Assembly (NCBI GenBank): GCA_037138335.1
Contig: JBAXIO010000024.1
Location: 1 to 47,112, forward strand
Direction: 5' to 3'
Source: CAIRDP01 sp037138335
GTDB taxonomy: Bacteria > Bacteroidota > Bacteroidia > Bacteroidales > FEN-979
DNA: 47,112 nucleotides
In this document: piece by piece, positions 24,853 to 32,834 of the stretch
Numbering within the stretch: the stretch's first letter is position 1
Layout: every line of letters begins with the position of its first letter
The notes under the pieces: generated by a model
Told to the model about the DNA's origin: nothing
The model's database searches: none
The model's input: only the letters and a program-made list of their open reading frames with translations
Position numbers and translations under genes: made by a program

Positions 24853-25361
24853 TGGACGAAAACCCCTGGTACGCGGTTTATACCAAGTCGAGGTACGAAA
24901 AGAAACTGGCCGAAAACCTCCGGGATAAAGGCATCGAAGCCTATGTGCCGTTGCGGAAGGTGGTAAGGCAGTGGAGCGACCGCAAGAAACTCGTGGCCGA
25001 ACCCCTCATCCGTTCCTATTGTTTCGTGAGGCCCGTGCCCGGACCAAAACAGTATAACGAAGTGCTGGATACCGACGGGGCCGTGCGTTTTGTCTGGTTT
25101 TCGGGCAAACCCGCGCCCATTCCCAACAAGCAGATCGATATCCTCAAAGCCATCACCGGCGCCGATGTGGAAGTGGATGTGCTCAACGGCTCGCTGCTCA
25201 AAGGATCAACGGTGAGAGTGAATGCCGGTCCGCTGGCAGGAGTCATCGGCGAGCTGGTATCCATTGCAGGCAAACACAGGGTGTTGATCAAGATCGATCA
25301 CCTGGAACAGGTTTTGACGATATCGATTTCGCCTTTGCTGATTGAGCCGTATCGGGGATGA
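24849..25361 (+). CDS. NusG-like (UpxY-type) transcription antiterminator
   Basis: 170 residues. The NGN domain shows NPWYAVYTKSRYEKKLAENL, GIEAYVPLRKVVRQWSDRKK and PLIRSYCFVR. A C-terminal KOW-like segment shows LKGSTVRVNAGPLAGVIGELV. In Bacteroides, proteins of this kind (UpxY) prevent premature termination in capsule operons. The start overlaps the stop of the hydrolase gene by 4 bases, so the two are translated together. No large polysaccharide operon follows within the window, so its target is unknown. Its stop codon lies inside the first unit of an octamer array. Confidence 0.9.
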   Translation: MMDENPWYAVYTKSRYEKKLAENLRDKGIEAYVPLRKVVRQWSDRKKLVAEPLIRSYCFVRPVPGPKQYNEVLDTDGAVRFVWFSGKPAPIPNKQIDILKAITGADVEVDVLNGSLLKGSTVRVNAGPLAGVIGELVSIAGKHRVLIKIDHLEQVLTISISPLLIEPYRG

Positions 25362-25412
25362 CTGGATAGCTGGATAGCTGGATCACTGGATGGCTAGATA
25401 GTTGGATATCCC
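25358..25412. repeat. Octamer array spanning the stop codon of the NusG-like gene
   Basis: TGACTGGATAGCTGGATAGC, then TGGATCAC, TGGATGGC and TAGATAG, all in TGG orientation. The stop codon TGA (25359-25361) is part of the first unit. Confidence 0.85.
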
Positions 25413-25413
25413 G

Positions 25414-26010
25414 CTAAGATTGGAATACTATCATTTTGCGGGAGCCTGATCTGATCAGTCCTTTGTATTGACTGCGGATGTGCTGGTTGAAAAGATCCAG
25501 GTATTGGTTCGGATTGCGGATCACTGCGGGCGGATCGAAGTAGCGGTCGAAGCGTTCAAACAGACCCGGCGCGCCATCCGCATAATAATCTTCAAGAATA
25601 AGTACGCTTCCGCCAGGTTTTAAAACCCGTTTTGCTTCCCTGAGGACCTGGATGGAGGTAATATCATCGATGTTGTGGAATACCCCCGATAAAAGGATGC
25701 CGTCAAACGAAGATGCGCCGAACTCAAGTGCCATGGCATCCATCACTTTGAAATCCCCCCTGAAGTGCTTACGGGCGTATGCGATCTTCACTTCGCTTAG
25801 GTCGACGCCCGTGTAGCTGTATTCCCTGAAAAAGTTCGAGAAGTACCCGCTTTCGCAGGCGATATGAAGTATACCTGATCCCTGGGGAAGGGATGAAAAA
25901 TAGTTTCGGATAACCCGGCGCTCGGTAACAAAATGAAAATGCCCTGCTTTCCGGAAGAACAAAAACAGTCCGGGTTTTGATGCAATCCGATACAGGACGT
26001 GGCGAAACAT
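25414..26010 (-). CDS. Class I SAM-dependent methyltransferase
   Basis: 198 residues. The SAM-binding region has GSGILHIACESGYFSNFF (motif I), YTGVDLSEVKIAYARKHF (acidic end of strand 2), FKVMDAMALEFGASSFDGILLSGVFHNI (motifs II/III of the Methyltransf_11 type) and REAKRVLKPGGSVLILEDYYADG. The substrate cannot be read from sequence. The gene stands alone on the minus strand and converges with the octamer array behind the NusG-like gene. The start at 26010 is the first ATG of the frame. Confidence 0.88.
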   Translation of the reverse strand: MFRHVLYRIASKPGLFLFFRKAGHFHFVTERRVIRNYFSSLPQGSGILHIACESGYFSNFFREYSYTGVDLSEVKIAYARKHFRGDFKVMDAMALEFGASSFDGILLSGVFHNIDDITSIQVLREAKRVLKPGGSVLILEDYYADGAPGLFERFDRYFDPPAVIRNPNQYLDLFNQHIRSQYKGLIRSGSRKMIVFQS

Positions 26011-26156
26011 AGAGCGAAGTTAGGGAAAACCGTGATTCGGCGCGAAGCATTTCACAACGGTTTTATGTTTATAATTTATAATTCTTTATAAAACCTTTAT
26101 ATGAAACCCTGAAAAGCGTATTATATTTGTAAGGTAGAAGTAAAGGACTGCAAAAA

Positions 26157-26534
26157 ATGACAGAGGAGCTGATATATGATGCCAAGGATGATATTCTCTA
26201 CTCTGAAGTGAGAGGGAAGGTCGATTTTGAGTCCATGATTGAGAAGGCTGAGAGCCTGGGAAAGATGACCGGACTCCCAAAGAAGCTGAAAATCCTTGAA
26301 GATGCCTGGGACTCGGTACCCTTGTTTAAAATTTCCGACATCCCGGCCCTCATGAAAAACCTTGAAAGCCAGCTTGACCGGTTTGATTCTGTAAGGCATG
26401 CTGTTTTACATTCCGATCCAACCAGCACTGCATTCACCCTAATGGCCGACCACTTCCGCAAAAGCCACAAATACCGCATCAGGGTTTTTTCCACCATAAT
26501 AGCAGCCAAGGAGTGGCTGGAACGGGACAACTAA
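26157..26534 (+). CDS. SpoIIAA-like (STAS/SEC14 type) small protein, putative
   Basis: 125 residues, no signal peptide. The layout (short strand pair YDAKDDILYSEVRGKVDF, helix, KLKILEDAW, long helix, SVRHAVLHSDPTSTAFTLMADHF, and an end of the type FSTIIAAKEWLER) follows the SpoIIAA-like/STAS pattern. In this pattern the protein ends with 'A..WL'. The family is found in many bacteria without a settled role. The preceding bases carry several possible -7 boxes; ATG 26157 is the first in the frame. Confidence 0.6.
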   Translation: MTEELIYDAKDDILYSEVRGKVDFESMIEKAESLGKMTGLPKKLKILEDAWDSVPLFKISDIPALMKNLESQLDRFDSVRHAVLHSDPTSTAFTLMADHFRKSHKYRIRVFSTIIAAKEWLERDN

Positions 26535-26576
26535 ACCGCGATACAAGGATGCGAGCGAAATTTCTATCTTTGCCTC

Positions 26577-28166
26577 ATGAAGCGGCTGTTTCTCCTCATT
26601 ATATTCATAACGCTCATCACGTCCATCACGCGATCCCAGATCGTTTACCAGGACCTTACCAACACCAACATTTACGACTTCATCGACGAGCTGGCGAATA
26701 ACAAGATCATCACTATCACCAGCGTGATCAAACCCTATCCGAGGGAGCTGATCTCCCAGAAACTCCAGGAAGCCTCATCCCCCGAAAACAGGACGAAGCT
26801 GAGCAAGCGCCAGCAGAAAGAGCTGGATTTTTACCTCCGCGATTTCAAGCTGGAGCTCAGCCCAAACCTCAGTTACATCACAAAGAACAGCTTCTTCAAG
26901 AAGAAAGAGTATTTCAGGCTGCCGTTCAACCCCTTCGAATTCGTATACAAGGATTCGATCTTCACCTTCGTGGTGAGGCCGGTGCTGGGGGTTTCGTACA
27001 TCCGCAACGAGAACGGTTCGGCCTACCACCGCTGGAACGGGGCCGAGGTCTTCGGTTACGTGGGGAAGCACTTCGGGTTTTACGCCAGTCTGCGCGACAA
27101 CCACGAGAACCACCTCATCACCAACCCCGGGGAGTTCAACCAGGAAGAAGGGGCGGTTTGGAAGCCTTATCCCGAAGGGGCGGGGGATTACAGCGAGATG
27201 CGTGGCGGGCTCACCTGGAAGTGGAAGTGGGGCGACCTGGCTTTTGTGAAAGACCATTTCACCTGGGGCGATAACTATCACGGATCCAACATCATGAGCG
27301 GGAGAACGCCATCCATTCCCTATCTTCAATATCATATGAAGCCCCTCAAGTGGCTGGAATTCACTTGGGTACAGGCCTGGCTGGTGAGCGAGGTCCCCGA
27401 TACCACCAAAACCTACACCCTTCCCACCGGCGCAAAACGCATCACTTATTTCAATAAATATTACGCTTCAAGCATTTTCACGTTCATGCCTGTGGGCGGA
27501 CTGGATCTCAGCATAGGCAATTCGGTGGTGTATTGTGCGAATTATATGAATCCTGCCTATATCAGCCCGTTCCTGTTTTATTTCAACTACGGATATGCCG
27601 AAGGCGACGGCAAATCGGGATTCTACGGCAAGGAAGTCCAGACGTTCATCAATGTGAGCACACGAAATATTAAACATCTTCATCTGTATGCGGATGTGTT
27701 TGTGAACCAGGCTTCCATCGAAGGGATCTCGTATAAAATCGGATCCCGGATCTCGGATCTCCTTATCAGGAACCTCTCGCTTACAGCCGAATACACCCGG
27801 AACAACGGTAAAGCCTATGCCAGCGCACTTCCCACAACATCCTATACTTCAAACCAGTACGGCCTCGGCAGCTATCTGAAGGAAAACTCCATGGAGATCT
27901 ATGCCGCACTCTGCTGGAAGCCCATCCGCGGACTCAGGTTCGACGCCTCCTACCTGTTCGCAAAGCATGGGGAAGGCACCACCTTATCCGCCCTCGATTA
28001 TAAAGACCAGGAAATCTCAGTGCAGGCGAAGTACGAGGTGATAAACAATGCCTACGTTTTCGTCGAATATCTCAGGCGCAATGTCGAAGGTGATGTTCGC
28101 TATATCCCCGCAATTTACTTTGGCAATACCAACTCGCTTGTGGCAGGGATTAATATAGGGTTCTAG
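26577..28166 (+). CDS. Outer-membrane beta-barrel protein, Wzi/capsule-assembly-like
   Basis: 529 residues with signal peptide MKRLFLLIIFITLITSITRSQ. After a periplasmic N-terminal part (IYDFIDELANNKIITI ... KLSKRQQKELDFYLRDF), most of the chain is alternating amphipathic strands with aromatic girdles, ending in NSLVAGINIGF, a typical C-terminal barrel strand. The block WGDLAFVKDHFTWGDNYHGSNIMSGRTPSIPYLQY resembles the capsule assembly Wzi family. A -7 box TATCTTTG at 26565-26572 places transcription start almost at the ATG, so the message may be leaderless. The upstream bases gatgcgagcgaaa are a fragment of element B. Confidence 0.75.
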   Translation: MKRLFLLIIFITLITSITRSQIVYQDLTNTNIYDFIDELANNKIITITSVIKPYPRELISQKLQEASSPENRTKLSKRQQKELDFYLRDFKLELSPNLSYITKNSFFKKKEYFRLPFNPFEFVYKDSIFTFVVRPVLGVSYIRNENGSAYHRWNGAEVFGYVGKHFGFYASLRDNHENHLITNPGEFNQEEGAVWKPYPEGAGDYSEMRGGLTWKWKWGDLAFVKDHFTWGDNYHGSNIMSGRTPSIPYLQYHMKPLKWLEFTWVQAWLVSEVPDTTKTYTLPTGAKRITYFNKYYASSIFTFMPVGGLDLSIGNSVVYCANYMNPAYISPFLFYFNYGYAEGDGKSGFYGKEVQTFINVSTRNIKHLHLYADVFVNQASIEGISYKIGSRISDLLIRNLSLTAEYTRNNGKAYASALPTTSYTSNQYGLGSYLKENSMEIYAALCWKPIRGLRFDASYLFAKHGEGTTLSALDYKDQEISVQAKYEVINNAYVFVEYLRRNVEGDVRYIPAIYFGNTNSLVAGINIGF

Positions 28167-28397
28167 AGCGGGGAGCGGGGAGCAGGGAACGGGGAACGGG
28201 GAGCGGGGAGCCGGGATAGCTGGATCAGCGGCTTCGCCGCGATAGCTGGATAGCTGGGTGTCTGGATAGCTGGATAGCTGGATCAGCGGCTTCGCCGCGA
28301 TGACTGGATGGCTGGGTGTCTGGATAGCTGGATCAGCGGCTTCGCCGCGATAGCTGGATGGCTGGGTGTCTGGATAGCTGGATGTCCAGTTCCGGGT
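28167..28397. repeat. Compound array: GGGAGCG heptamers then octamers with three hairpin modules
   Basis: It starts at the stop codon of the Wzi-like gene. First come seven GGGAGCG/GGGAACG heptamers. Then three larger units of about 55-60 bases, each with octamers TGGATAGC/TGGATGGC, TGGGTGTC and a hairpin GCGGCTTCGCCGC with GATAGC or GATGAC. No gene lies in 28167-28504. Confidence 0.95.
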
Positions 28398-28504
28398 CGG
28401 TATCATTTTAAATAACAACGATATACAATAATTTATCAAAAATTTGCAGTGATATAATTTTAGTAAATTGCAGGTGGAATTGTATTACCCTTAAAAATTC
28501 ACCT

Positions 28505-29101
28505 ATGAAAAAATTTCTGTTCTCTGCTTTTCTGATGAGCCTTTTTGTCTTTAATTCGTATTCACAGGATGTGATCATAAAGGTAGTCGGGGATTCAATC
28601 AAGGCGAAAGTGCTTGAGATCTCTTCCACCGAAATCAAGTATAAAAAATTCGATAACCTGAACGGGCCCACCTACTCTGCACTGAAGTCGGAAATCTATA
28701 TGATACGGTACGAGAACGGTTCCAGGGATGTCATCACCAATCTGGAGCCCAGGCAGTTTGAAGGGGAATTGGGACAGGTTTGTATTATCCGTAGGAATGG
28801 TTACAGCGGAAGTGGTGTTACCTTCCTGGTTTCAATTGACGATGCCCTGGTTTGCAAGGTGAAAAGCAATTCCCATTCGGAACATATGGTCAAGCCAGGC
28901 GATCATAAGATCTCCCTTACAGGGAATAATTTTACCGTTTCCATACCCGTCACCGTGAGTGTCTTGCCCGGGAGGATCACCTATGTGGAACTGGTTACCA
29001 AAACCACCTTTACCACCTTCAATGTGATCATTGAGAAGATATCAGAAGCCCAGGCCACCCTGCTACTCGAAAAGGTCAGGGAAAGTAAAAAATGTCTCTA
29101 G
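28505..29101 (+). CDS. Exported protein of unknown function with a DUF2846-like second half
   Basis: 198 residues with signal peptide MKKFLFSAFLMSLFVFNSYS. Residues 20-80 (DVIIKVVGDSIKAKVLEIS, STEIKYKKFDNLNGPTYSAL, KSEIYMIRYENGSRDV) match a small exported domain very common in Bacteroidota and without a known function. The second half (VCIIRRNGYSGSGVTFLVSIDD ... HSEHMVKPGDHKISL) resembles DUF2846/PEGA-like beta modules. It probably acts in the periplasm or at the outer membrane. It is followed closely by an octamer array. Confidence 0.75.
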   Translation: MKKFLFSAFLMSLFVFNSYSQDVIIKVVGDSIKAKVLEISSTEIKYKKFDNLNGPTYSALKSEIYMIRYENGSRDVITNLEPRQFEGELGQVCIIRRNGYSGSGVTFLVSIDDALVCKVKSNSHSEHMVKPGDHKISLTGNNFTVSIPVTVSVLPGRITYVELVTKTTFTTFNVIIEKISEAQATLLLEKVRESKKCL

Positions 29102-29102
29102 T

Positions 29103-29224
29103 GAACCAGGATATTGGGATAACTGGATAGCTGGATATCGGCTGCGAAGCAGCCTTATCTAGTTATCGCAGCGTTCTTCGCGCTGCTTACCAAGCTATCG
29201 GCTGCGAAGCGCCTTATCCAGTAA
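29103..29224. repeat. Octamer and hairpin array after the exported protein gene
   Basis: TGGGATAACTGGATAGCTGG and then the hairpins GGCTGCGAAGCAGCC and GCAGCGTTCTTCGCGCTGC, returning as GCTATCGGCTGCGAAGCG and TTATCCAG. The two halves are inverted. Confidence 0.9.
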
Positions 29225-29261
29225 ATTTCTTACCTTAGTATCGGCCTTAAACCCCGTTCCT

Positions 29262-30380
29262 ATGAAAACGCTCAGTTATTTCCTGGCATTGATCATACTG
29301 TCTTGCTTTTTTCAGGGCTGCAGTAAAAAGACCACCGACTACTCCAATACCGATTGGGGGAGCATGCAGGTGATCATAAACGACATCCCTTTCAAAACCA
29401 ACGAGTACCTGCGTATACCTTTTACGCTGAAGACCTGGGAGTGGAAGAAGAACGGGCTTTCGCTCAGGCAGATCAACGTGCTGGACGATGTGACGAAGGA
29501 AGTACTGGCCACGTATAATACAGGGGCATTTCCAAAGATCTTTTCCGATCCCCTTCCAAGCAGTCCGATCATGCCATCCGACAAGCTGTACAAATATTAT
29601 TTCTCCATCCAGCTGCCTGTGCCTCTTGACAAAACGCCTCCCGTGAAGATATCAGAAAGGCTGGTTTTCAGGGATACCGTCTCGAATAACGATGTGATCG
29701 TAAGCGGGGGCGTATTCACTCCCAGGTACAGCGAAACACCCCTGGTGATCGCCTCACCGGTGAAGGGTACGAAATGGATGTTCATCAACCAGAGTACCAA
29801 CGAGTATCATTTTTATTCCATGATGTTCATCGGGGGCAAAATCGGCACCGGTGAACGGTTTGCATTCGACAATATGCAGCTGAACGATACCTATGATAAA
29901 TTTTATCAGGGAGATCCCACCCAGAACAGTTCGTACTTCTGCTATCGTGACAGCCTGTTTGCAGTAGCCGACGGCACCGTGATCGCCACCAGTGACACCA
30001 TGACCGAAAACGACGGAAATACACACAATCATTTGAATTTCAAAGCCCCCATTGATTATGCCGGGAATTACATGATCATCGATATCGGCAACGGCCATTA
30101 CGCCATGTACGCGCATTGCGTTCCTCATTCCATCAAAGTGAAAGCCGGCGACCAGGTAAAAGAAGGAGACTTTTTAGCACTCCTGGGCAATGCAGGGAAT
30201 TCAGATGCTCCCCACCTCCATTTCCAGGTAGGCGACGCCCCCGATTTCTTCATGTGCAACGGTTTGCCCTTTGTGCTGAAGAAATTCACCAGGATAGGCG
30301 AATGGCAGAATCCCCGGCCCATCACCCCCGAGGTTTACCAGAACCGGATGAACGAGCAGATGATAGTGATTGAGTTTTGA
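29262..30380 (+). CDS. M23-family metallopeptidase lipoprotein
   Basis: 372 residues. The signal peptide ends in a lipobox (LSCFFQGC, Cys20), so it is a lipoprotein. The N-terminal 200 residues are a beta-rich domain. The C-terminal part is an M23/LytM domain: NYMIIDIGNGHYAMYAHCVPHSIKV, KAGDQVKEGDFLALLGNAGNS and the zinc motif HLHF at PHLHFQV. The first zinc ligand could be a His in NGNTHNHLNF, where family members usually show a HxxxD-type motif, so its position is uncertain. Such enzymes cut peptide cross-links in the cell wall or other glycyl peptides. Its stop is followed directly by an octamer array. Confidence 0.88.
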   Translation: MKTLSYFLALIILSCFFQGCSKKTTDYSNTDWGSMQVIINDIPFKTNEYLRIPFTLKTWEWKKNGLSLRQINVLDDVTKEVLATYNTGAFPKIFSDPLPSSPIMPSDKLYKYYFSIQLPVPLDKTPPVKISERLVFRDTVSNNDVIVSGGVFTPRYSETPLVIASPVKGTKWMFINQSTNEYHFYSMMFIGGKIGTGERFAFDNMQLNDTYDKFYQGDPTQNSSYFCYRDSLFAVADGTVIATSDTMTENDGNTHNHLNFKAPIDYAGNYMIIDIGNGHYAMYAHCVPHSIKVKAGDQVKEGDFLALLGNAGNSDAPHLHFQVGDAPDFFMCNGLPFVLKKFTRIGEWQNPRPITPEVYQNRMNEQMIVIEF

Positions 30381-30572
30381 TCTGGATAGCTGGGTCAGCA
30401 GCTTCGCTGCGAGGACTGGATTACTGGGTCAGCAGCTTCACCACGATGACTGGATTACTGGGTCAGCAGCTTCGCTGCGAGGACTGGATTACTAGATAAC
30501 GGGATATCTAGTTATCGGCTGCGCAGCAGCCCCATTCAGCTATCGCAGCGCTCTTCGCGCTGCTTATCCTGC
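30381..30572. repeat. Octamer and hairpin array between two convergent genes
   Basis: Three near-identical 42-45 base units consist of the hairpin CAGCAGCTTCGCTGCG, then AGGACTGGATTACTGGGT. They are followed by the inverted set with GGCTGCGCAGCAGCC and GCAGCGCTCTTCGCGCTGC. The array fills the whole gap between the stop of the M23 gene (30380) and the stop of the Panacea antitoxin (30576). Confidence 0.9.
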
Positions 30573-30575
30573 AGC

Positions 30576-31586
30576 TCAAAAATTCACCAACCCGAATGCA
30601 AACTTCTGATAACTGATCAGGCTTTTATCATCTTTATTCATTTCCCAGGCTGGTTCCTGGTGGCTGATTTCTACCATTTGTTTTGCGTAGAAGTCTTTGA
30701 ATTTCAATGCAATTGTTTCCAGAACATACAATTCCTCCGGTGCAAACAGGGAAGAATCGAATGCGATGCAGCTGCTAATCAAATCCCCGTAATTCCCGGT
30801 ATCATTAATTAATTCCTGGTTAAGACTGATAAGATTCTCCTGTTGAAGCTTACTGAACAGGATGTCATAATTAGCCGGAACCGGGCCGAGGGGGATTGCG
30901 CGATACGTTACCCCTGTAATTGAGAAGGCAGTTTTGCTGAAACATCCGAAATCGGCATAAAACAACAACTTGTTCAACTTGGTCTTGAACAGGCTCATAT
31001 GTTGATTGAAAAACGCAATGACATGAGCCAGTTTAATAAGGTTCGGTTTACAATACCCCGAATACTGATCAGGTTTTTCATGAATAAATACTTGTTTCAG
31101 CTGGTACAGGTCCAATGTTTGTTCCTGCTGCTTCTCAATGAGTTTACGAACATGTGACGATAAATGTTCCTTGTCCTTTGCAGAAATCAGGTTTGAACTT
31201 GCTTCAACCTGCTTGATAAAATCCGCAGGTTGCTTAATGGCCAGGATCAAACGTCCATTTGCCACTGATGGAATTTCCCCCGATTCATACAGCCTGTAAG
31301 TATTTGTGCCAAACCCAAGGATATCCGACATCTTGGAGGCCGAAACATCATACATTTCACGGATCTCCCTGATTTCATCAGGGAATGGGATGCCGTATTT
31401 TTCACGATACTGGTTGTAAACCTGGGCTTGATTAATCCTGTCCTCTTCATCGGAGGTGAACTTTTCGCTACTGTCTTCACACATGAAGGAATGGTAAGTA
31501 ATCTCAAACTCTTCCTTACGGAATGTGAGCTTCACTCTCGGTTCTTTAACCAGTTTCATCGGCTTGCCTGTAATCGGACTATTCAT
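30576..31586 (-). CDS. Antitoxin with HTH and C-terminal Panacea (DUF4065) domain
   Basis: 336 residues. The N-terminal 45 residues resemble the MqsA/YgiT-type leader (PITGKPMKLVKEPRVKLTFRKEEFEI), although the zinc-binding cysteine pairs are not evident. An Xre-type helix-turn-helix follows (PDEIREIREMYDVSASKMSDILGFGTNTYRLYESGEIP). The C-terminal half is a Panacea domain (PNLIKLAHVIAFFNQHMSLFKTKLNKLLFYADFGCF ... GVTYRAIPLGPVPANYD). Panacea domains neutralise many unrelated toxins. The start overlaps the stop of the upstream toxin gene by 4 bases (ATGA), so the pair is translationally coupled with the toxin first. The HTH probably autoregulates the promoter at 31966-31994. Confidence 0.85.
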   Translation of the reverse strand: MNSPITGKPMKLVKEPRVKLTFRKEEFEITYHSFMCEDSSEKFTSDEEDRINQAQVYNQYREKYGIPFPDEIREIREMYDVSASKMSDILGFGTNTYRLYESGEIPSVANGRLILAIKQPADFIKQVEASSNLISAKDKEHLSSHVRKLIEKQQEQTLDLYQLKQVFIHEKPDQYSGYCKPNLIKLAHVIAFFNQHMSLFKTKLNKLLFYADFGCFSKTAFSITGVTYRAIPLGPVPANYDILFSKLQQENLISLNQELINDTGNYGDLISSCIAFDSSLFAPEELYVLETIALKFKDFYAKQMVEISHQEPAWEMNKDDKSLISYQKFAFGLVNF

Positions 31587-31951
31587 GCTTTGTGGGGGTT
31601 ATTAAATGGATAGGACATTGGGTGTTCTGATAAATGGAAGGAAATGCAGATAACCTGTTGATTTGGCCTGCCCATAGATATTTTAATATAGATTTCCATG
31701 CCTTTATGAATATTTTTTCCAAAGACCCAGGTACTGGCAATATCATAGAGAGTATCGGTCAGGGGGCCTTCAGAATAATCTTCGGAAGTCAGTCCTTCAA
31801 TCACTTTTTTTCGGGCACCTGGTGTCATTTCCAAATGAAGAAGTGATTGAGTGTTCTTCATCCTTTCATCACGAAACAGAATCTGGAACACCCTCATTTT
31901 TAATTTAAAATCCGACAAGAATGTCTCGACTTCATGCCTTGTAGTCATCAC
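31583..31951 (-). CDS. MqsR-like toxin of a type II toxin-antitoxin pair
   Basis: 122 residues. The core (ARKKVIEGLTSEDYSEGPLTDT ... WVFGKNIHKGMEIYIKISM ... QVICISFHLSE) follows the MqsR ribonuclease pattern of 'GLs..Dfy.s', 'vY.P ..qvYiKi' and 'vSFk'. The N-terminal helix EVETFLSDFKLKMRVFQILFRDER differs from E. coli MqsR. Toxin first, antitoxin second is the mqsRA order. A strong promoter lies just upstream on the minus strand. The toxin identity is inferred from motif shape and partner. Confidence 0.65.
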   Translation of the reverse strand: MMTTRHEVETFLSDFKLKMRVFQILFRDERMKNTQSLLHLEMTPGARKKVIEGLTSEDYSEGPLTDTLYDIASTWVFGKNIHKGMEIYIKISMGRPNQQVICISFHLSEHPMSYPFNNPHKA

Positions 31952-31965
31952 AACATGTCTATTTG

Positions 31966-31994
31966 CAAATATACAAAAAATTTCGTAAAAACAA
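31966..31994 (-). promoter_or_regulatory. Promoter of the MqsR-like / Panacea operon
   Basis: On the minus strand TTG (31994-31992), an 18-base spacer and TATATTTG (31973-31966) lie 15 bases before the toxin start. Confidence 0.7.
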
Positions 31995-32050
31995 CTATGA
32001 AGTTTGTAAATGATGATAAATAATTCAAAATAGCGATAATAAAGTTAAGT

Positions 32051-32230
32051 GTGATTACTGGATGACTGGATAGCTGGATGGCTGGATAACTGGATAGCTG
32101 GATAGCTGGATGACTGGATGACTGGATGGCTGGATAATGGCTGCGAAGCAGCCCTACCCGGCAAACGCAACGCTTTTTGCACTGAATATCCAGCTATCGG
32201 CAGCTTTGCTGCCTTATCCAGTAATCCATG
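32051..32230. repeat. Octamer and hairpin array next to the four-helix-bundle gene
   Basis: Ten octamers (TGGATGAC, TGGATAGC, TGGATGGC) run into the hairpin GGCTGCGAAGCAGCC. The array then passes GCAACGCTTTTTGCACTG and GGCAGCTTTGCTGCC and returns as TTATCCAGTAATCC. The right end forms the last codons and stop of the gene at 32214. Confidence 0.9.
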
Positions 32231-32597
32231 CATTATGGCTTTTCCCGACTGCCCTGATAAACAAGGTCAACTTCTTTCCAAGCAGTTCCAACCGCCTGTG
32301 GATATCTTCGTACTTCTCTTTGTTCCTGAGCGCTCCAATTTCAAAAAGCGTTTCGAGGTGGTCGATGGTTTCGTCGTTCGACGACAGGGAAAAGAAAAGA
32401 AAGCGGATGAAATCCAGTTTATACTTCCTCCTGCAGTAACCTTCCACAATGTTTGCCTTGACCGAGACAGATGATCTGCGGATCTGGCTTCCCGTTTCAT
32501 ATAACTCATGCCTCGGCAAGTCATTCAATGTCATTCGGTTAATGTCAACAACCAATCCCCTGGCAAGCTGCCAGATTTCGAGATCTTTGTAGGTCAT
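32214..32597 (-). CDS. Four-helix-bundle protein (23S rRNA intervening-sequence protein family)
   Basis: 127 residues. It starts with the family signature MTYKDLEIWQLARGLVVDIN, followed by GSQIRRSSVSVKANIVEGYCRR and DFIRFLFFSLSSNDETIDHLE. The bundle is well known from intervening sequences of 23S rRNA and as free-standing genes. Its function is unknown, though it forms pentamers in a solved relative. The last residues (AWITG and the stop) are encoded by octamer-repeat DNA, so the natural C-terminus has been replaced or extended. It is monocistronic here. Confidence 0.88.
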   Translation of the reverse strand: MTYKDLEIWQLARGLVVDINRMTLNDLPRHELYETGSQIRRSSVSVKANIVEGYCRRKYKLDFIRFLFFSLSSNDETIDHLETLFEIGALRNKEKYEDIHRRLELLGKKLTLFIRAVGKSHNAWITG

Positions 32598-32609
32598 AGA
32601 CGTTTATTC

Positions 32610-32757
32610 CTTAATCCGGCGAGTTGGGAAAAGTGATAGCTGGATAAAGGCAAAAAACCTGCTGCCGTTCCCCACAAAAGGGGTAACACAGCAGGTTTTA
32701 TTGCCGATAAACTACATTACTTGATAGCTAGATATCTAGTTATCGGCGCGAAGCGCC
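32610..32757. repeat. 148-bp direct repeat, left copy, flanking higBA
   Basis: It runs from cttaatccggcgagttggg to gcgcgaagcgcc and equals 33580-33727 at 145 of 148 positions. The unit contains TGATAGCTGGATAA, a perfect hairpin with 11-bp stem, and GATATCTAGTTATCGGCGCG. Beyond 32757 the flank continues as a different octamer array with GCAGCGCATTTCACGCTGC to about 32804. Confidence 0.95.
32654..32699 (-). terminator. Hairpin inside the left 148-bp repeat
   Basis: AAAACCTGCTG (32654-32664) pairs with CAGCAGGTTTT (32689-32699), and CCCC/GGGG pair inside. On the minus strand the stem is followed by six T, so it can end higBA transcripts. The twin is at 33624-33669. Confidence 0.65.
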
Positions 32758-32834
32758 CTGCCCAGTTATCGCAGCGCATTTCACGCTGCTTATCCAGCTA
32801 TCTGTTTTAATGTATTTATTTGTATGTAAAAACC

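Noticed and set aside
32654..32699. tRNA or structured RNA gene in the 148-bp repeat
   Set aside because: The hairpin is a single stem with a run of T on the minus strand; no cloverleaf can be drawn.
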